Assembly (NCBI GenBank): GCA_022827785.1
Contig: JAJEIM010000015.1
Location: 1-61,824, forward strand
Source of the DNA: Acidimicrobiia bacterium
Lineage (GTDB): Bacteria; Actinomycetota; Acidimicrobiia; Spongiisociales; Spongiisociaceae
Length of the DNA stretch: 61,824 nucleotides
Reading direction: 5' to 3'
The notes beneath the pieces are model-generated. The model did no database searches and was not told where the DNA came from. It worked only from the letters and a program-made list of their open reading frames with translations. Shown here piece after piece: positions 49,567 through 59,420 of the stretch. Made by a program: the position numbers and the translations under genes. Each line of letters begins with the position of its first letter. Position 1 is the first letter of the stretch.

Positions 49567-51669
49567 TTAGCCCCACCATGCGGGTACTCCGCGTATGGTT
49601 GCTCGCCGTTGGCGGGTTTCCACTGTCATGGCGTCTCCGTTGGAGTGGACATGGCGGATTGGGGCTTTGGTGAGGACGGTGCCGAGGTAGCGGCCGTCTT
49701 CGCGGTACCAGCGGAATCGCTTGTTTTGGAGGAGTCCGAAGCCGGTCTGGGCGGTGACGAGTGTGCCTTTCTCGTAGGTGTCTACCAGTGCGCACAGTGC
49801 GTTGTTTCGCAGCACATACAGTCTGGTGCCGGTCAGGAGGTACAGGTAGTCACCCGTGTCAATGATCTGGGTGGGGACGCTTCCGATGTCGTAGACCCGC
49901 TGGCCTTTCCCGTTTCGGTCTACTAGTACCACCCGGCCGGAATAGCTGGCGAGGTAGGCCGCGTCGGATCCTGCAGCGAAGCTGGCCGCGTAGATCCAGT
50001 CAGAGGCGTACTTTTCGCTTGCTCCGAACTGGATCCCGATCGTGATGCCGTGCTCCAGCGCGGTGGCATCCGTCCCCGTGAGGACCTCGGCGGCGTGGTT
50101 GATGGCCGCCATAGCTTCTACGGAGCGGGGATTGAGCGGGTTGCGATCGGGATGGTGGCGTATAGCGAGTTCGCGGTAACGCCGTTTCAGGTCCTTCGGC
50201 GTGAAGGGCATGGTGAGGTCCATGATGTCCAGAGCGTCTTCGACTTCCTTGCTGGTTCCGATGTGGATGTTGTGGGTTTGCTGTTGTTGTGGTTCCTTGG
50301 CTGGGAATCTGAGCGCCCAGACTCCCCTTCCTTCTAGGTCTATGCACCATGCCTCGTCCACGGCGCTGAACAGGTACCTTCGGGCGCTGTGGGATAGGGC
50401 CACGCATCGGATGTGGTTCTTGAGCTGTTTGCAGGGGATGCCGAACCGTCTACGAAGGGCGACTACTTCCGGATGCTGATCGAGGGCTGTCTCGAGAAGG
50501 GGTTGAAGTTGTTCGTCGTAGGCATGGACCACGCAGTCTTTAGACATGGCGATCAGTCCTCGACCGAGCGGATGGACACCCACTCGGTACAGGCTGTGTT
50601 GCAGCCCGGCCTTGGCGACCTGTGCTCCCGTTCGGTCGTACCGCAACGCGGAGGCTTCAAATCCTTCCATGCCTTGGGCCTTCCCGAGGTCGTCGATCGC
50701 CAAGAGGCCGGAGTCGTTCGGATATATGCGGCGGAAAGCGGGATCGGGTCGTTGTGGAAAAGGGAGGCTCTCGACGGACTGAATCGTCCAGTCTGCGTCG
50801 AGGACCTCGAAGTGGTCTCTCGTGTCTGGCGGCGCCGATTGTTCGCGTTCCGCCTTTGGGGTGGTCCACTGGGTCGGTGAGGGAGGCAGGGGTACGTAGT
50901 CGAGGGATGACAAATCGATGAGACGGGACTCTCGTGGACTGTTGTCCGCCCGATGGGAAGCCAATCGCCGACGTGGAGCAGGCTGGGCTGGAAGGTCTTG
51001 AGCATCGGCCGGCAAGAGCCTGTAGGTGCGTCCTTGTCGGACACGTACGATCTTGCCGGCTTTCTCGAGGTATGAGATCAGGGTGGCGACGCGACGCCCG
51101 TCCTCACTGACAAGTTTCTTCACCTCAGGTTGGAGGCAGTTGGGGTGGGACCGGACGGCCTCGGCGATTGCGGCGAACAGGTCGGCGTTGTACAGATGTT
51201 CGTTGACCTTGCCCACCCTATGTTCCAGCTGGGGTGTGCGCTCGGCTAGGTCGGCCATAGCCCGCAGCGACTCCTTGTCGCCGACCAGTGCCAAGATTGT
51301 TCCGCCCTGCTGGAAGACAGGAGTCGAGGGTGGCAACAACGGCGCGTCGCCATCAGCAGGGTCCGATTCCACCCCCATACCCCAACGTTTTCTCTGCTCG
51401 GCTGCCCAGACAGCCCGCGCTTGCTCCTCCTCTATCCACGCGGGAATTGCGGCCAGATTCTGCCGTGCCCAATGTGCGGCGGTCTCGTAGTCATGCTCCG
51501 AGATGGCGATCTGCATCTCGGACATCGAGTCGAAGTACGCGTCCGTTGCGTCTTTCGGGGGTTCCTTGAACGCACTATCAAAGCCACGATCCGGCCCCGG
51601 GGCCTCCCGACCTGCACCTGCCTCGTCCGTGCGTCCCCTACGACGCCTGGCCCACCTCAACATCACCAA
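49567..51669 (-). CDS. J-domain protein with winged helix and propeller-like repeats
   Basis: A 700-residue protein I cannot name. It has an N-terminal helical segment, a possible winged helix (~183-220: SEDGRRVATLISYLEKAGKI), a central region of WD/beta-propeller-like strands (LLAIDDLGKAQG, ALSHSARRYLFSAVDEAWCI), and a J-domain (~485-545) with LKRRYRELAIRHHPDRNPLN; HPD is intact. More blade-like strands follow (DAAYLASYSGRVVLVDRN, LYLLTGTRLYVLRNNALCAL). The J-domain sits inside what reads as a propeller. A J-domain implies recruiting DnaK. The island setting suggests a defence or mobile-element role, but this is inference. Confidence 0.65.
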   Translation of the reverse strand: MVMLRWARRRRGRTDEAGAGREAPGPDRGFDSAFKEPPKDATDAYFDSMSEMQIAISEHDYETAAHWARQNLAAIPAWIEEEQARAVWAAEQRKRWGMGVESDPADGDAPLLPPSTPVFQQGGTILALVGDKESLRAMADLAERTPQLEHRVGKVNEHLYNADLFAAIAEAVRSHPNCLQPEVKKLVSEDGRRVATLISYLEKAGKIVRVRQGRTYRLLPADAQDLPAQPAPRRRLASHRADNSPRESRLIDLSSLDYVPLPPSPTQWTTPKAEREQSAPPDTRDHFEVLDADWTIQSVESLPFPQRPDPAFRRIYPNDSGLLAIDDLGKAQGMEGFEASALRYDRTGAQVAKAGLQHSLYRVGVHPLGRGLIAMSKDCVVHAYDEQLQPLLETALDQHPEVVALRRRFGIPCKQLKNHIRCVALSHSARRYLFSAVDEAWCIDLEGRGVWALRFPAKEPQQQQTHNIHIGTSKEVEDALDIMDLTMPFTPKDLKRRYRELAIRHHPDRNPLNPRSVEAMAAINHAAEVLTGTDATALEHGITIGIQFGASEKYASDWIYAASFAAGSDAAYLASYSGRVVLVDRNGKGQRVYDIGSVPTQIIDTGDYLYLLTGTRLYVLRNNALCALVDTYEKGTLVTAQTGFGLLQNKRFRWYREDGRYLGTVLTKAPIRHVHSNGDAMTVETRQRRATIRGVPAWWG

Positions 51670-51767
51670 CTCCTACCAGCCGGGTTCCAATCCGTACACA
51701 GCAAGGCGACCTGCTCAGGCGCCCATCGTCGTGTCTTGCTTGGGCTTCGGCAAAACGCAGGTGGGCC

Positions 51768-52133
51768 TCAATTCGGCGAACGGAACTTCCAGGAGGTACG
51801 CGTACCTGAGTAGACGACACTCTGGTTGGATACCACCATGAGGTCGCCCGAGTCGGGCATTTTCCACTCCGCGGTCGTCTCGGCGATCTCCCCGACGGGC
51901 ACGCCGGGTTTGTAGTAGACACCTGAGGCCGCGCGATTTCGTGGGATTTGGGGATCAGTCCCACGATTAGTACCACCAGCCGGTCTGATTCGGCATTTCC
52001 CGTGGGCTGGGGTCCAGTCGGGTTGGGTGGGATGTGTGGTCGGCGGTAGCACATCGAAGGCTTCGACGTGGGTAGAGCTACGGGGGGGTCTCGGCTTGTC
52101 ATAGCCGCGTCGTAGCCTTTCGGATGGCAGCAT
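51768..52133 (-). pseudogene. Decayed gene fragment with PH-like strand pattern
   Basis: A 121-residue frame whose last ~50 residues (GEIAETTAEWKMPDSGDLMV, VVSNQSVVYSGTRTSWKF) look like a beta-rich bacterial PH-type domain, where a 'tNqRvvfsG' core is usual. It stops abruptly at RSPN, and frames beyond (IEAHLRFAEAQARHDDGRL) suggest a frameshift. The N-terminal half is Pro/Arg-rich and not credible. A decayed gene upstream of the J-domain gene on the same strand. Confidence 0.35.
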
Positions 52134-52335
52134 TTCTTCGAACGGTGCGAGGGAGGCAATGGCGGAGTTGGACCGGAGTCGTGGATTATGGAAGTCGTTG
52201 ATGCCTGGGCCGTATCGGCACTTTGTGCCAGCTGTGGTGGTTGCGTTCGTAGGCGCTTGCTATGACCGGGACTACGCGCCGCCGCCCGCCACTGGCAGGC
52301 GCGTCCGGGCCGGTGGGACGGCCAACCGATCTCGG

Positions 52336-52560
52336 TGAATGAATGCGACGCCGCGAACATCGACGAAGCTTTCCGTGTGCTTGACCGAGCCCCCGCAGGT
52401 GACCGTCCCGGTCGTCGAAGAAAACGAACGCCTAGCCGAGGGGATCTTCGTAGCCGACGACCATTAGTGCAACGACTGGCCGGACCGGGCCATCGTGGCC
52501 GTCTACGGCGCCGCCGACGTCGACGACTATCCACTGATGGACATCTCCCGCGAACGGTAG
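52336..52560 (+). pseudogene. Fragment with in-frame stop
   Basis: Frame from about 52381: VTVPVVEENERLAEGIFVAD, a TAG, then DRAIVAVYGAADVDDYPLMD and a final stop. Both halves are in the same frame and look coding-like, but I recognise no family. It is probably a remnant of a small island gene. The rest of 51670-52623 holds nothing else I can support. Confidence 0.25.
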
Positions 52561-52623
52561 ACCGCGACCCGACGGCCGGTCGATACGGCCCCAAGTGATC
52601 ATTCGGAGACGGGCGGCGACAGG

Positions 52624-53400
52624 ATGAGCGCGGTTCCATGGGACAGCCGACTAGCCGCGGCTGCGGCCCGGCTGCTGGGCGAGGCCGATATCTGCGGCGT
52701 CTGTCACGAACCGATAGGCAACGAGGCGAAGCAGATAGACCACGTCACCCCGAGAGCAAGAGGCGGTAAGAACGACCTAGACAACCTCCAATGGTCTCAT
52801 GCGCTGTGCAACCTGTGGAAGCGGGACCGGACGGTGTGGACGGTCGCTGGTGCTCTGGCCTGGCGTGAGACGGCGACACGTCCACGGGAATGTGGGTGTG
52901 GCAGGATCATCCGGGAGCGTTCCAACTCGTGCCCGGTGCGGGTCTCGGTGGGCGCGTGCTGGGAGTGCCATGACCCGTGCCCGGAGTGTCCGGCTGTCTG
53001 GTGGTCACAAGCGAAGTGCGGATCGTGTGGCAACTCGATGGATGACGACTGCGCCAGGGCGACACTGGCAGGCGACGAGTGCGCCAGGACACGCAAGCAG
53101 GAACGGCCACGGCAGGCTCGGCAGGCCGCTCCGTGGCGACCCGAGTCGAGGCGGGAGCGGGAGTCCTACGAACAGTCCCAGGGCCGACAGCGCGGACAAG
53201 CGGGCCAGGCCGTCGCTGCGCTCCTCATCGGGACAGACGCGGACGATGTAGAGCAGAATCTGGCCAACTACGTCCCGAGAGCCGACGGAACGGGCCTCGG
53301 TCGGACAGTGCGAGAGCGGAAGCGGGCCAGGCGTGTCCGGCTCAAGTGGGCGAGAAGGTGGGAGAGCATTGGCCAGGACGCTGCAGGCGAAGGCCCGTAG
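52624..53400 (+). CDS. HNH endonuclease
   Basis: A 258-residue protein. ICGVCHEPIGNEAKQIDHVT (Cys pair, then the D-H of H-N-H), KNDLDNLQWSHALCNLWKRD completes the HNH fold with its second Cys pair. Residues ~95-150 hold another cysteine-rich cluster (CGCGRI, ACWECHDPCPECP, KCGSCGNSMDDDC) that could bind zinc. The C-terminus is Arg-rich and disordered. GACAGG precedes ATG 52624. Probably an island defence nuclease, or a homing-type nuclease. Confidence 0.8.
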   Translation: MSAVPWDSRLAAAAARLLGEADICGVCHEPIGNEAKQIDHVTPRARGGKNDLDNLQWSHALCNLWKRDRTVWTVAGALAWRETATRPRECGCGRIIRERSNSCPVRVSVGACWECHDPCPECPAVWWSQAKCGSCGNSMDDDCARATLAGDECARTRKQERPRQARQAAPWRPESRRERESYEQSQGRQRGQAGQAVAALLIGTDADDVEQNLANYVPRADGTGLGRTVRERKRARRVRLKWARRWESIGQDAAGEGP

Positions 53401-53740
53401 GAGCCGAGTTAGGGCGTAGGAAGGCTGCTGGACCCTGATACCTGACGCCCGAATCTATGGGTCAGCTGCAACGATGCGGCAGGGAGATCTCCCTTCGCGA
53501 CTAGCAACAGAAGCGATGAGATCCCTCCCGGTCGGGCGGCTTATGCATGAAACCCTTGCCCACGTCGCCATAGCGTATTGGCTTCAACGATGCGGGAGAC
53601 GGTCTCTCTTTGCGCTGCTTCTGTGAACAGTGCCGGGCTACCTGGGCGTCCTGCGATCAGCTCTGTAGGCGGTGAGCTACCACGTTGATGGGGAGCGGCG
53701 GTTGGATTCGCGGTGCCTTGGCTAGGGATGCCTACCTGGG
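53401..53740. other. Spacer with two imperfect direct repeats
   Basis: No supported gene. 53469-53498 and 53585-53614 share CAACGATGCGG and a following GATCTC/GTCTCTC-CTT-GCG pattern about 116 bases apart. They may be operator sites or remnants of duplicated coding DNA. The overlapping 125-residue minus-strand frame is not convincing. Confidence 0.35.
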
Positions 53741-53755
53741 TTGTATTCTGTTGGG

Positions 53756-56686
53756 ATGGTGTCTGCGTCTCAGGCATGGGATCCGGCTGTTGATCCGGTG
53801 TTGTGTTCGCCGTATGAGGAACCGGATCGTTTTTGGCCGCTTGACCAAACGGGTCGGGTTCGGGCCGGCGAGCCTTGGCGCGAGGGTCGCAGACCCCCCG
53901 TGATCGTCGCAACAGCACCGGCGGATCAAGCGGGTGCGCAACAATCGATATTGCCGTTGGGTGTTCGTCCGCAGAATCAACTGGTGAAGGAGATACGCGA
54001 CGCTGTCTCTGCCTGGCGTGCTGGGGGGTATAGCGGTGTCACCGCTACGACTCGGGTGTTGCTGCACCATTGGGCGGATCCGGAAGGTCCGTTGTTACGC
54101 TTGTTCTACGCACAGCGGGAAGCGATAGAGACGATTATATGGCTTCGAGAGGTGGCGACGCGGCAGACACGGCAGCGCCGAGAGTTGGAAGAGTTAAGCC
54201 GCCGCTATAACGATGGGCTGGTCCGGTATTGCTCGAAGATGGCTACCGGTACTGGCAAGACAACGGTGATGGGAATGTTGATCGCTTGGCAGACCCTGAA
54301 CGCTACCCGTACGGTGCGACGGCGGAACCTGATCCATTCGCATCGGTTCCTGGTGCTGGCACCCGGTCACACGGTGCGGGAACGGCTGGAAGTCCTGAAG
54401 CCGTCTCATCCCGACAGCATTTACGACGAGATGGGCCTTGTTCCTGCCGACAAGCGGGACCGCTTGAACCAAGCGAAGGTGGCGGTAGTGAACTATCAGG
54501 CCTTCTCTCGCCGGGACCTATTGGACTCGGCCCCGGCTCGCAAGCTCATGGGTCTCGGTAACGACCATATGCGGGAGACGAGGGGCCAGGCGGTTCGGCG
54601 GGTGGTGGGAGATCTTCTGTCTGCCGGCGGTTACGGCAACGTCTGTGTAATCAACGACGAAGCGCATCACTGCTACGACCCGGATGCTATGTCCAAGAGT
54701 TCCGGGACGGCAGAGGATGAGCAGGCCGCGGTTTGGTTCAACACGCTGCGGACATTGCGCGACTTGGGGGCGTTGGGAAAGGTGGCGGAGTACGGGCAGG
54801 AGTCGGCGGTGTTCGACTTTTCGGCCACCCCGTTGTGGATCAACATGGCGGCCCTGTCCGAGCCGGCGCAGTTCCAGTGGGTGGTGTCGGAATTTGGGTT
54901 GATGGAGTCGATCGAGTCCGGTCTGGTGAAAGTCCCCAGGGTGCCGATCGACGACGACAGCAGCCGCGACGAGACTGTGTGGCGACGCCTGTATCAGAAC
55001 ACCGAACCCAAGCGTCTCAACCGCCTGAACGGACTGCCGGAACCGTTGAACAGTGCGTTAGAAGCCGTCGTAGCCGACTGGAAACGAACCTTCCATGTAT
55101 GGCGGGAGGGCGGCCAGCCGACCCCGCCGGTGTTGATCATTGTTGCTAACAACATCAGCAACGCTCAGTCGATCTTTGATCACATCGCCGGGGGTGAGAA
55201 CCCGAACCGTACCCCGAGGATGGGCGCGTTCCGTGAACTGTCGAACGTGGACGGGGACGGACGTTGGTATCCGTCTCCCCGCACGTTGATCGTCCATTCC
55301 AAGTTCGGCCAAGAGGACAAGATCCCTCCAGCTTTGAAACGCCGAGTGGCGGCGGCCGCAGGTACCACGCAGAAGGACGCCGAGGCGGCGGTGCGGACCA
55401 TGCTGAACACTGTCGGCAAGCAAGACCGAGCAGGTGCGCAGGTGCGCTGTGTGGTGTCGGTGAGCATGCTCACCGAAGGGTGGGACGCCCGAACCGTCAC
55501 ACACATCGTCGGGTTCCGAGCGTTCAGCACCCAGTTGCTGTGTGAGCAGGTCACCGGTCGGGCTCTACGCCGCACCGCCTATGACAGCTTCCAACCCGAC
55601 GATCCTGACGGTCGGAGGCGTCTCACAGCGGAGTACGCCGACGTGGTCGGGATCCCTTTTGAGTTCATGCCCGCCGCTGATACGCCAACCCCGGTACCTC
55701 CCACGCCGAAGCCCCGCACCCGGGTCCACTCGGTGGAGGGTCGCCAACGTCTCCGGATGGTGTGGCCCCAGGTAGCGGAGTACCTGACCCGGGTTGAACA
55801 GGTCGGGTTCCGTCTCAACCCTGACCGGGTCGCTCCCTACGATTTAGAGGAGCCTTGGCATCCGACGATGACTGTGGTCAGCGGCGTCGTAGGTAAAGAA
55901 GACATCATCGGCACCGAGCTTTCGCCCGGCAACCGACGCACCGCCCACCTCCGTATCGCTGCCCACCTCGTCCGTCGGCTCGAAACCGAAGAGACTTCCG
56001 GTGGCGTGGTTGGTGCAGGTCGGATTGAGCTGTTCCGCTCCGCGTACCGGGCGGTGCGGGAGTGGGCCACCCATCCCAGGGTTAACTGCCATCCGCGCTA
56101 CCGGGCGCTCGCCGCTGCCGAACTCATCGAAGACGTCTGCAGCCGCATTCTCGACGCCTGCGAGTTCGGGACCCTGCCCGCACACCGCTATGCCCGCCTG
56201 GCCCGACCGGCGGGCCTTCTGGACACCAGCAGTGTCGACTTCGTAACGACTCTCGACAACATCGACGAGACCCGACGCTCCGAACTCTCCCACGCGGCGT
56301 GCCACTCCAACAACCCTGAGTTGATCGTGGCGGGTCTACTTGACCAGCACCCCCGCGTTGAGCGGTGGGTCCGTAACTTCCAGTTGGGATGGTCGATCCC
56401 CTATCACATGAGAGGAGCATGGCGCCGGTACGAACCGGACTTTGCCGCAAGACTCGATGACGGTACGAACTTGATCATCGAATGCAAGGGCCTACTGGAT
56501 GACAAGGCCGAAGCAACTGCACAGTGGACCCTCGACCATTGGATACCGTCCGTTGCGGGCACCGACGAGTTACCCGAAGATCTACGCCGCTGGTCCTACA
56601 AGGTGATCCGCTACGGCGACACCGTTGCCCGAGATGTATACCAGGCCATTGCAAGCGCCCAAGCTGAGAACGGAGACTACCGATGA
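53756..56686 (+). CDS. Type III-like restriction enzyme helicase-nuclease (Res-like, BPTD_3080-like)
   Basis: A ~976-residue restriction subunit. Walker A MATGTGKTTVMGML (~161), DEAH box INDEAHHCY (~301), SATPLW, and motif VI EQVTGRALRRTAYD (~597) give an SF2 helicase. The C-terminus has a PD-(D/E)xK nuclease: YEPDFAARLDDG (~895) and LIIECKGLLDD (~909). The start is uncertain: ATG 53756 or TTG 53741. Its stop overlaps the methyltransferase start by four bases (ATGA), so the two are translationally coupled. Architecture matches 'BPTD_3080 family' restriction endonucleases as I recall them. Confidence 0.88.
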   Translation: MVSASQAWDPAVDPVLCSPYEEPDRFWPLDQTGRVRAGEPWREGRRPPVIVATAPADQAGAQQSILPLGVRPQNQLVKEIRDAVSAWRAGGYSGVTATTRVLLHHWADPEGPLLRLFYAQREAIETIIWLREVATRQTRQRRELEELSRRYNDGLVRYCSKMATGTGKTTVMGMLIAWQTLNATRTVRRRNLIHSHRFLVLAPGHTVRERLEVLKPSHPDSIYDEMGLVPADKRDRLNQAKVAVVNYQAFSRRDLLDSAPARKLMGLGNDHMRETRGQAVRRVVGDLLSAGGYGNVCVINDEAHHCYDPDAMSKSSGTAEDEQAAVWFNTLRTLRDLGALGKVAEYGQESAVFDFSATPLWINMAALSEPAQFQWVVSEFGLMESIESGLVKVPRVPIDDDSSRDETVWRRLYQNTEPKRLNRLNGLPEPLNSALEAVVADWKRTFHVWREGGQPTPPVLIIVANNISNAQSIFDHIAGGENPNRTPRMGAFRELSNVDGDGRWYPSPRTLIVHSKFGQEDKIPPALKRRVAAAAGTTQKDAEAAVRTMLNTVGKQDRAGAQVRCVVSVSMLTEGWDARTVTHIVGFRAFSTQLLCEQVTGRALRRTAYDSFQPDDPDGRRRLTAEYADVVGIPFEFMPAADTPTPVPPTPKPRTRVHSVEGRQRLRMVWPQVAEYLTRVEQVGFRLNPDRVAPYDLEEPWHPTMTVVSGVVGKEDIIGTELSPGNRRTAHLRIAAHLVRRLETEETSGGVVGAGRIELFRSAYRAVREWATHPRVNCHPRYRALAAAELIEDVCSRILDACEFGTLPAHRYARLARPAGLLDTSSVDFVTTLDNIDETRRSELSHAACHSNNPELIVAGLLDQHPRVERWVRNFQLGWSIPYHMRGAWRRYEPDFAARLDDGTNLIIECKGLLDDKAEATAQWTLDHWIPSVAGTDELPEDLRRWSYKVIRYGDTVARDVYQAIASAQAENGDYR

Positions 56687-59253
56687 GCCCACGACGAGAG
56701 TCGAAACTGACCAGGTCGGGACCCTCCACGTACCGTTATACGACAGCGTCCCGTACGAACCAGCCCACCGTTGGCACAGAGCCCCTCATGAGTGACGAAG
56801 AACGCTCCCCACGTCCCTTCCACGTCGACCGCCACGAGATTACTCGCCCGGTGCTGGCCTGGGACCGTCAAGGTCGTACCAGCCGCATGGAAGGCGACCC
56901 TGCTGCCGATAGCACCCACGCCTTCGCGGGAGTTCCCCTATACACACAGGAAAAGATCAACCCATTGGCGATGATCGAACAGCTACGCAAATCCGACACA
57001 GCCGCACCCCTGAACCTGTTCGACGACTTCAACGGGCTCCCCCCCGAAGCGAACACATGGGAGTTCTACCAACACTCCGGCCACTGGCAGAACCGTCTCA
57101 TCCACGGCGACAACTCCGGAGTCATGCAATCACTCGTTTCCCGCGACGGCCTCGCTGGCCGGGTCCAGATGGTCTACTTCGACCCCCCGTACGGTATCTC
57201 GTTCCGTTCCAACTTCATGATCGCCACCGACCGGCTACGAACCAAGAACAGCCTCGACAAGGGCGTACCGGTCGGTGACCCCGCCCCGCTCCGCGCCTAC
57301 GGCGACACCTACCGCAACGGGATCCACTCCTACCTAGACGGCATCCACGAGCGCATCGTCCTCGCCCGCGAGCTCCTCACCGAGACAGGCAGCCTCTTCC
57401 TACAAATCGGAGACGACAACGTCCACCTCCTCGGCGTCCTCTGCGACGAAGTCTTCGGCCCCGACAACCGCATGTCCACCATCACCTACGCGACCACCGG
57501 TGGCGGATCGTCTACCAAATCCATACCCAACGCTGCGAACTATCTGCTCTGGTACGCCAAAGACAAGACACAAGCCAAGTACCGGCCTCTCTATGAACAA
57601 CTGGACCGCAAGCAGATCATCGAGTACTTCAGCAGTTACGCCATGGTGGAGCTAGCTGACGGGACTACCAGGTCGCTCACCCGTGAGGAACGTGCGGATC
57701 CGCGGAAGCTCCCACCCGATGCGGGCCTCTACAGACGTATGCCTCTTGCATCGCCAGGAACGTCAACCACAGGACGGTCAGAACCCTACCGGTGGGACGG
57801 CCATGACTGGCCCTGCCCACCCGGCGAGCAGTGGCGCGTACGTGTACCGGAGGGAATGGACCGCCTCACCGAGCTAGACCGCCTCGACGCCGCCGGACCC
57901 GGCTCGCTCTTGGCTTGGAAGTTATACGAGGACGAGGTACGGGGTAGGCGAATCAACAACATCTGGCATCGACCCATGTCCCCCTCCGATAAGCGCTACG
58001 TCGTGCAGACCGCCAACCAGGTGATCGAACGGTGCCTGCACATGACGACCGATCCTGGCGACCTCGTACTCGACCCCACCTGCGGCAGCGGAGCAACCGC
58101 GGACATGGCAGAGAAGTGGGGACGCCGCTGGATCACCATCGACACTAGCCGAGTTACGATCGCGATCGCCCGGCGACACATGATTACCCGAACCTACCCT
58201 TGGTGGGAAACCACCAACGGCGGCACCGACCCAGCAGCCGGATTCAACCTCGAAACCATCCAACGAGTATCCGCCGCGACGCTCGCCTACGACACGGTCA
58301 ACGACCCCGAAAACACCATCCACCTGGTGGACCGGCCCCGCACCACACCGGGACGCCACCGACTCAGCGGACCCTTCACCGTCGAATCTTCCTCCCCCTA
58401 CACCTACCTACCTTTCGACACACCCCAAGACGACCAATGGTTCGGCGCCGCTGATAGCGAGCTAGCACAGACGCTTGTAGAAGCTCTGACCACCTCCCCT
58501 ATACGCGACGCCAGTGGGCGTGAACAACTACGAGTCGTTGAACTCGAACCCTGGCCCGGCGCCAAACTCGCTACCCACGAGGCACGCTGCCAGACCCCCG
58601 GACGGGACCTAGAAACCACAGCAGCCGTCATGCTCGCTGCTCCGGACGCCACCGTAACCGCCCGCCAAGTCATCGACGCCGCGACCGAAGCTCGACGGAA
58701 CCGGGCCGGCATCGAACAGCTAATCGCCGTTGGGTTCGCGTTCGAACCCAACGTTGAAGAACAAGTCGGTCCTGTCCGTGTATACCGGGTAGTCGCGAAC
58801 CGTGACCTGCAAATCCCCGGCCTCTCCAACCAGACCGACTCTGGTGCCCTCACACTCCTCGGGGAACCTTCCGTAGTGCTCGACACCGCCTCAGACGGAT
58901 ATCTCATAGTCCAAATCCACGGATACGACACCTTTGACCCGACTACCCGCACCGTCCAACCTTCAGACGGAGACGACATCGACTCCTGGATGGTTGACAC
59001 AGCCCACGACGGGAGGAACTTCTTCCCCCGCCGCTTCTACGCCCCAGCAGCGAAGAACCCAAAGAAGTACTTCGGCCCTCTCAAGAAAGTACTCGGAAAA
59101 GAACTCGACCCCGAAGCCCACGAAGCCCTCACCGGGTTATGCTCCCAGCCCTTCCCGACGCCTGAACCCGGCCTAACGGTGGCGGTCAAGATCATCACCC
59201 GGGCCGGCCACGAAATGACCACCGTTCTCGACCCGACCGGACTAACAACCTGA
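56683..59253 (+). CDS. Site-specific DNA-methyltransferase (adenine-specific, beta class)
   Basis: An 856-residue methylase. Motif IV YFDPPYGISFRSNFM (~166) comes before motif I LDPTCGSGATADMAEKWG (~464): the permuted beta order of type III Mod enzymes. RRWITIDTSRVTIAIARRHM supports the SAM pocket. The ~390 residues after motif I probably include DNA recognition and Res interaction. It overlaps the Res-like gene by four bases, forming a two-gene R-M operon. The DNA is slightly different in base use from the core, consistent with transfer. The N-terminal ~30 residues may be untranslated, with a later start at MSDEERSPRP. Confidence 0.9.
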   Translation: MSPRRESKLTRSGPSTYRYTTASRTNQPTVGTEPLMSDEERSPRPFHVDRHEITRPVLAWDRQGRTSRMEGDPAADSTHAFAGVPLYTQEKINPLAMIEQLRKSDTAAPLNLFDDFNGLPPEANTWEFYQHSGHWQNRLIHGDNSGVMQSLVSRDGLAGRVQMVYFDPPYGISFRSNFMIATDRLRTKNSLDKGVPVGDPAPLRAYGDTYRNGIHSYLDGIHERIVLARELLTETGSLFLQIGDDNVHLLGVLCDEVFGPDNRMSTITYATTGGGSSTKSIPNAANYLLWYAKDKTQAKYRPLYEQLDRKQIIEYFSSYAMVELADGTTRSLTREERADPRKLPPDAGLYRRMPLASPGTSTTGRSEPYRWDGHDWPCPPGEQWRVRVPEGMDRLTELDRLDAAGPGSLLAWKLYEDEVRGRRINNIWHRPMSPSDKRYVVQTANQVIERCLHMTTDPGDLVLDPTCGSGATADMAEKWGRRWITIDTSRVTIAIARRHMITRTYPWWETTNGGTDPAAGFNLETIQRVSAATLAYDTVNDPENTIHLVDRPRTTPGRHRLSGPFTVESSSPYTYLPFDTPQDDQWFGAADSELAQTLVEALTTSPIRDASGREQLRVVELEPWPGAKLATHEARCQTPGRDLETTAAVMLAAPDATVTARQVIDAATEARRNRAGIEQLIAVGFAFEPNVEEQVGPVRVYRVVANRDLQIPGLSNQTDSGALTLLGEPSVVLDTASDGYLIVQIHGYDTFDPTTRTVQPSDGDDIDSWMVDTAHDGRNFFPRRFYAPAAKNPKKYFGPLKKVLGKELDPEAHEALTGLCSQPFPTPEPGLTVAVKIITRAGHEMTTVLDPTGLTT

Positions 59254-59415
59254 ACACGTATCTTCGCGGCCGGAGGATTGGGGAAATCGGACATCCCGAT
59301 CCTCTCCGACGAGTTCCTAGCCCTCGTTGACGACGGCTCCGCCGTCATCCCGTTGTGCCTGCGTGTGCGGCATCGTCGGGCCGGTCATGCGCGGAACGAC
59401 GACGTGAGGTCCTAG
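59254..59415 (+). pseudogene. Remnant of HsdR C-terminus
   Basis: In-frame fragment after the methyltransferase stop: IFAAGGLGKSDIPILSDEFL then ALVDD, before unrelated residues and a TAG. GLxKxDIxILSDEFLA matches the DUF3387 region at the end of type I restriction HsdR as I remember it. No start, and the rest of the gene is gone. It shows that a type I R-M system was lost here. Confidence 0.6.
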
Positions 59416-59420
59416 CACGG

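Noticed and set aside
51638-52639. 333-residue minus-strand frame
   Set aside because: Arg/Pro-rich throughout and overlapping better-supported fragments and the J-domain gene start; only the shorter remnant in another frame looks protein-like.
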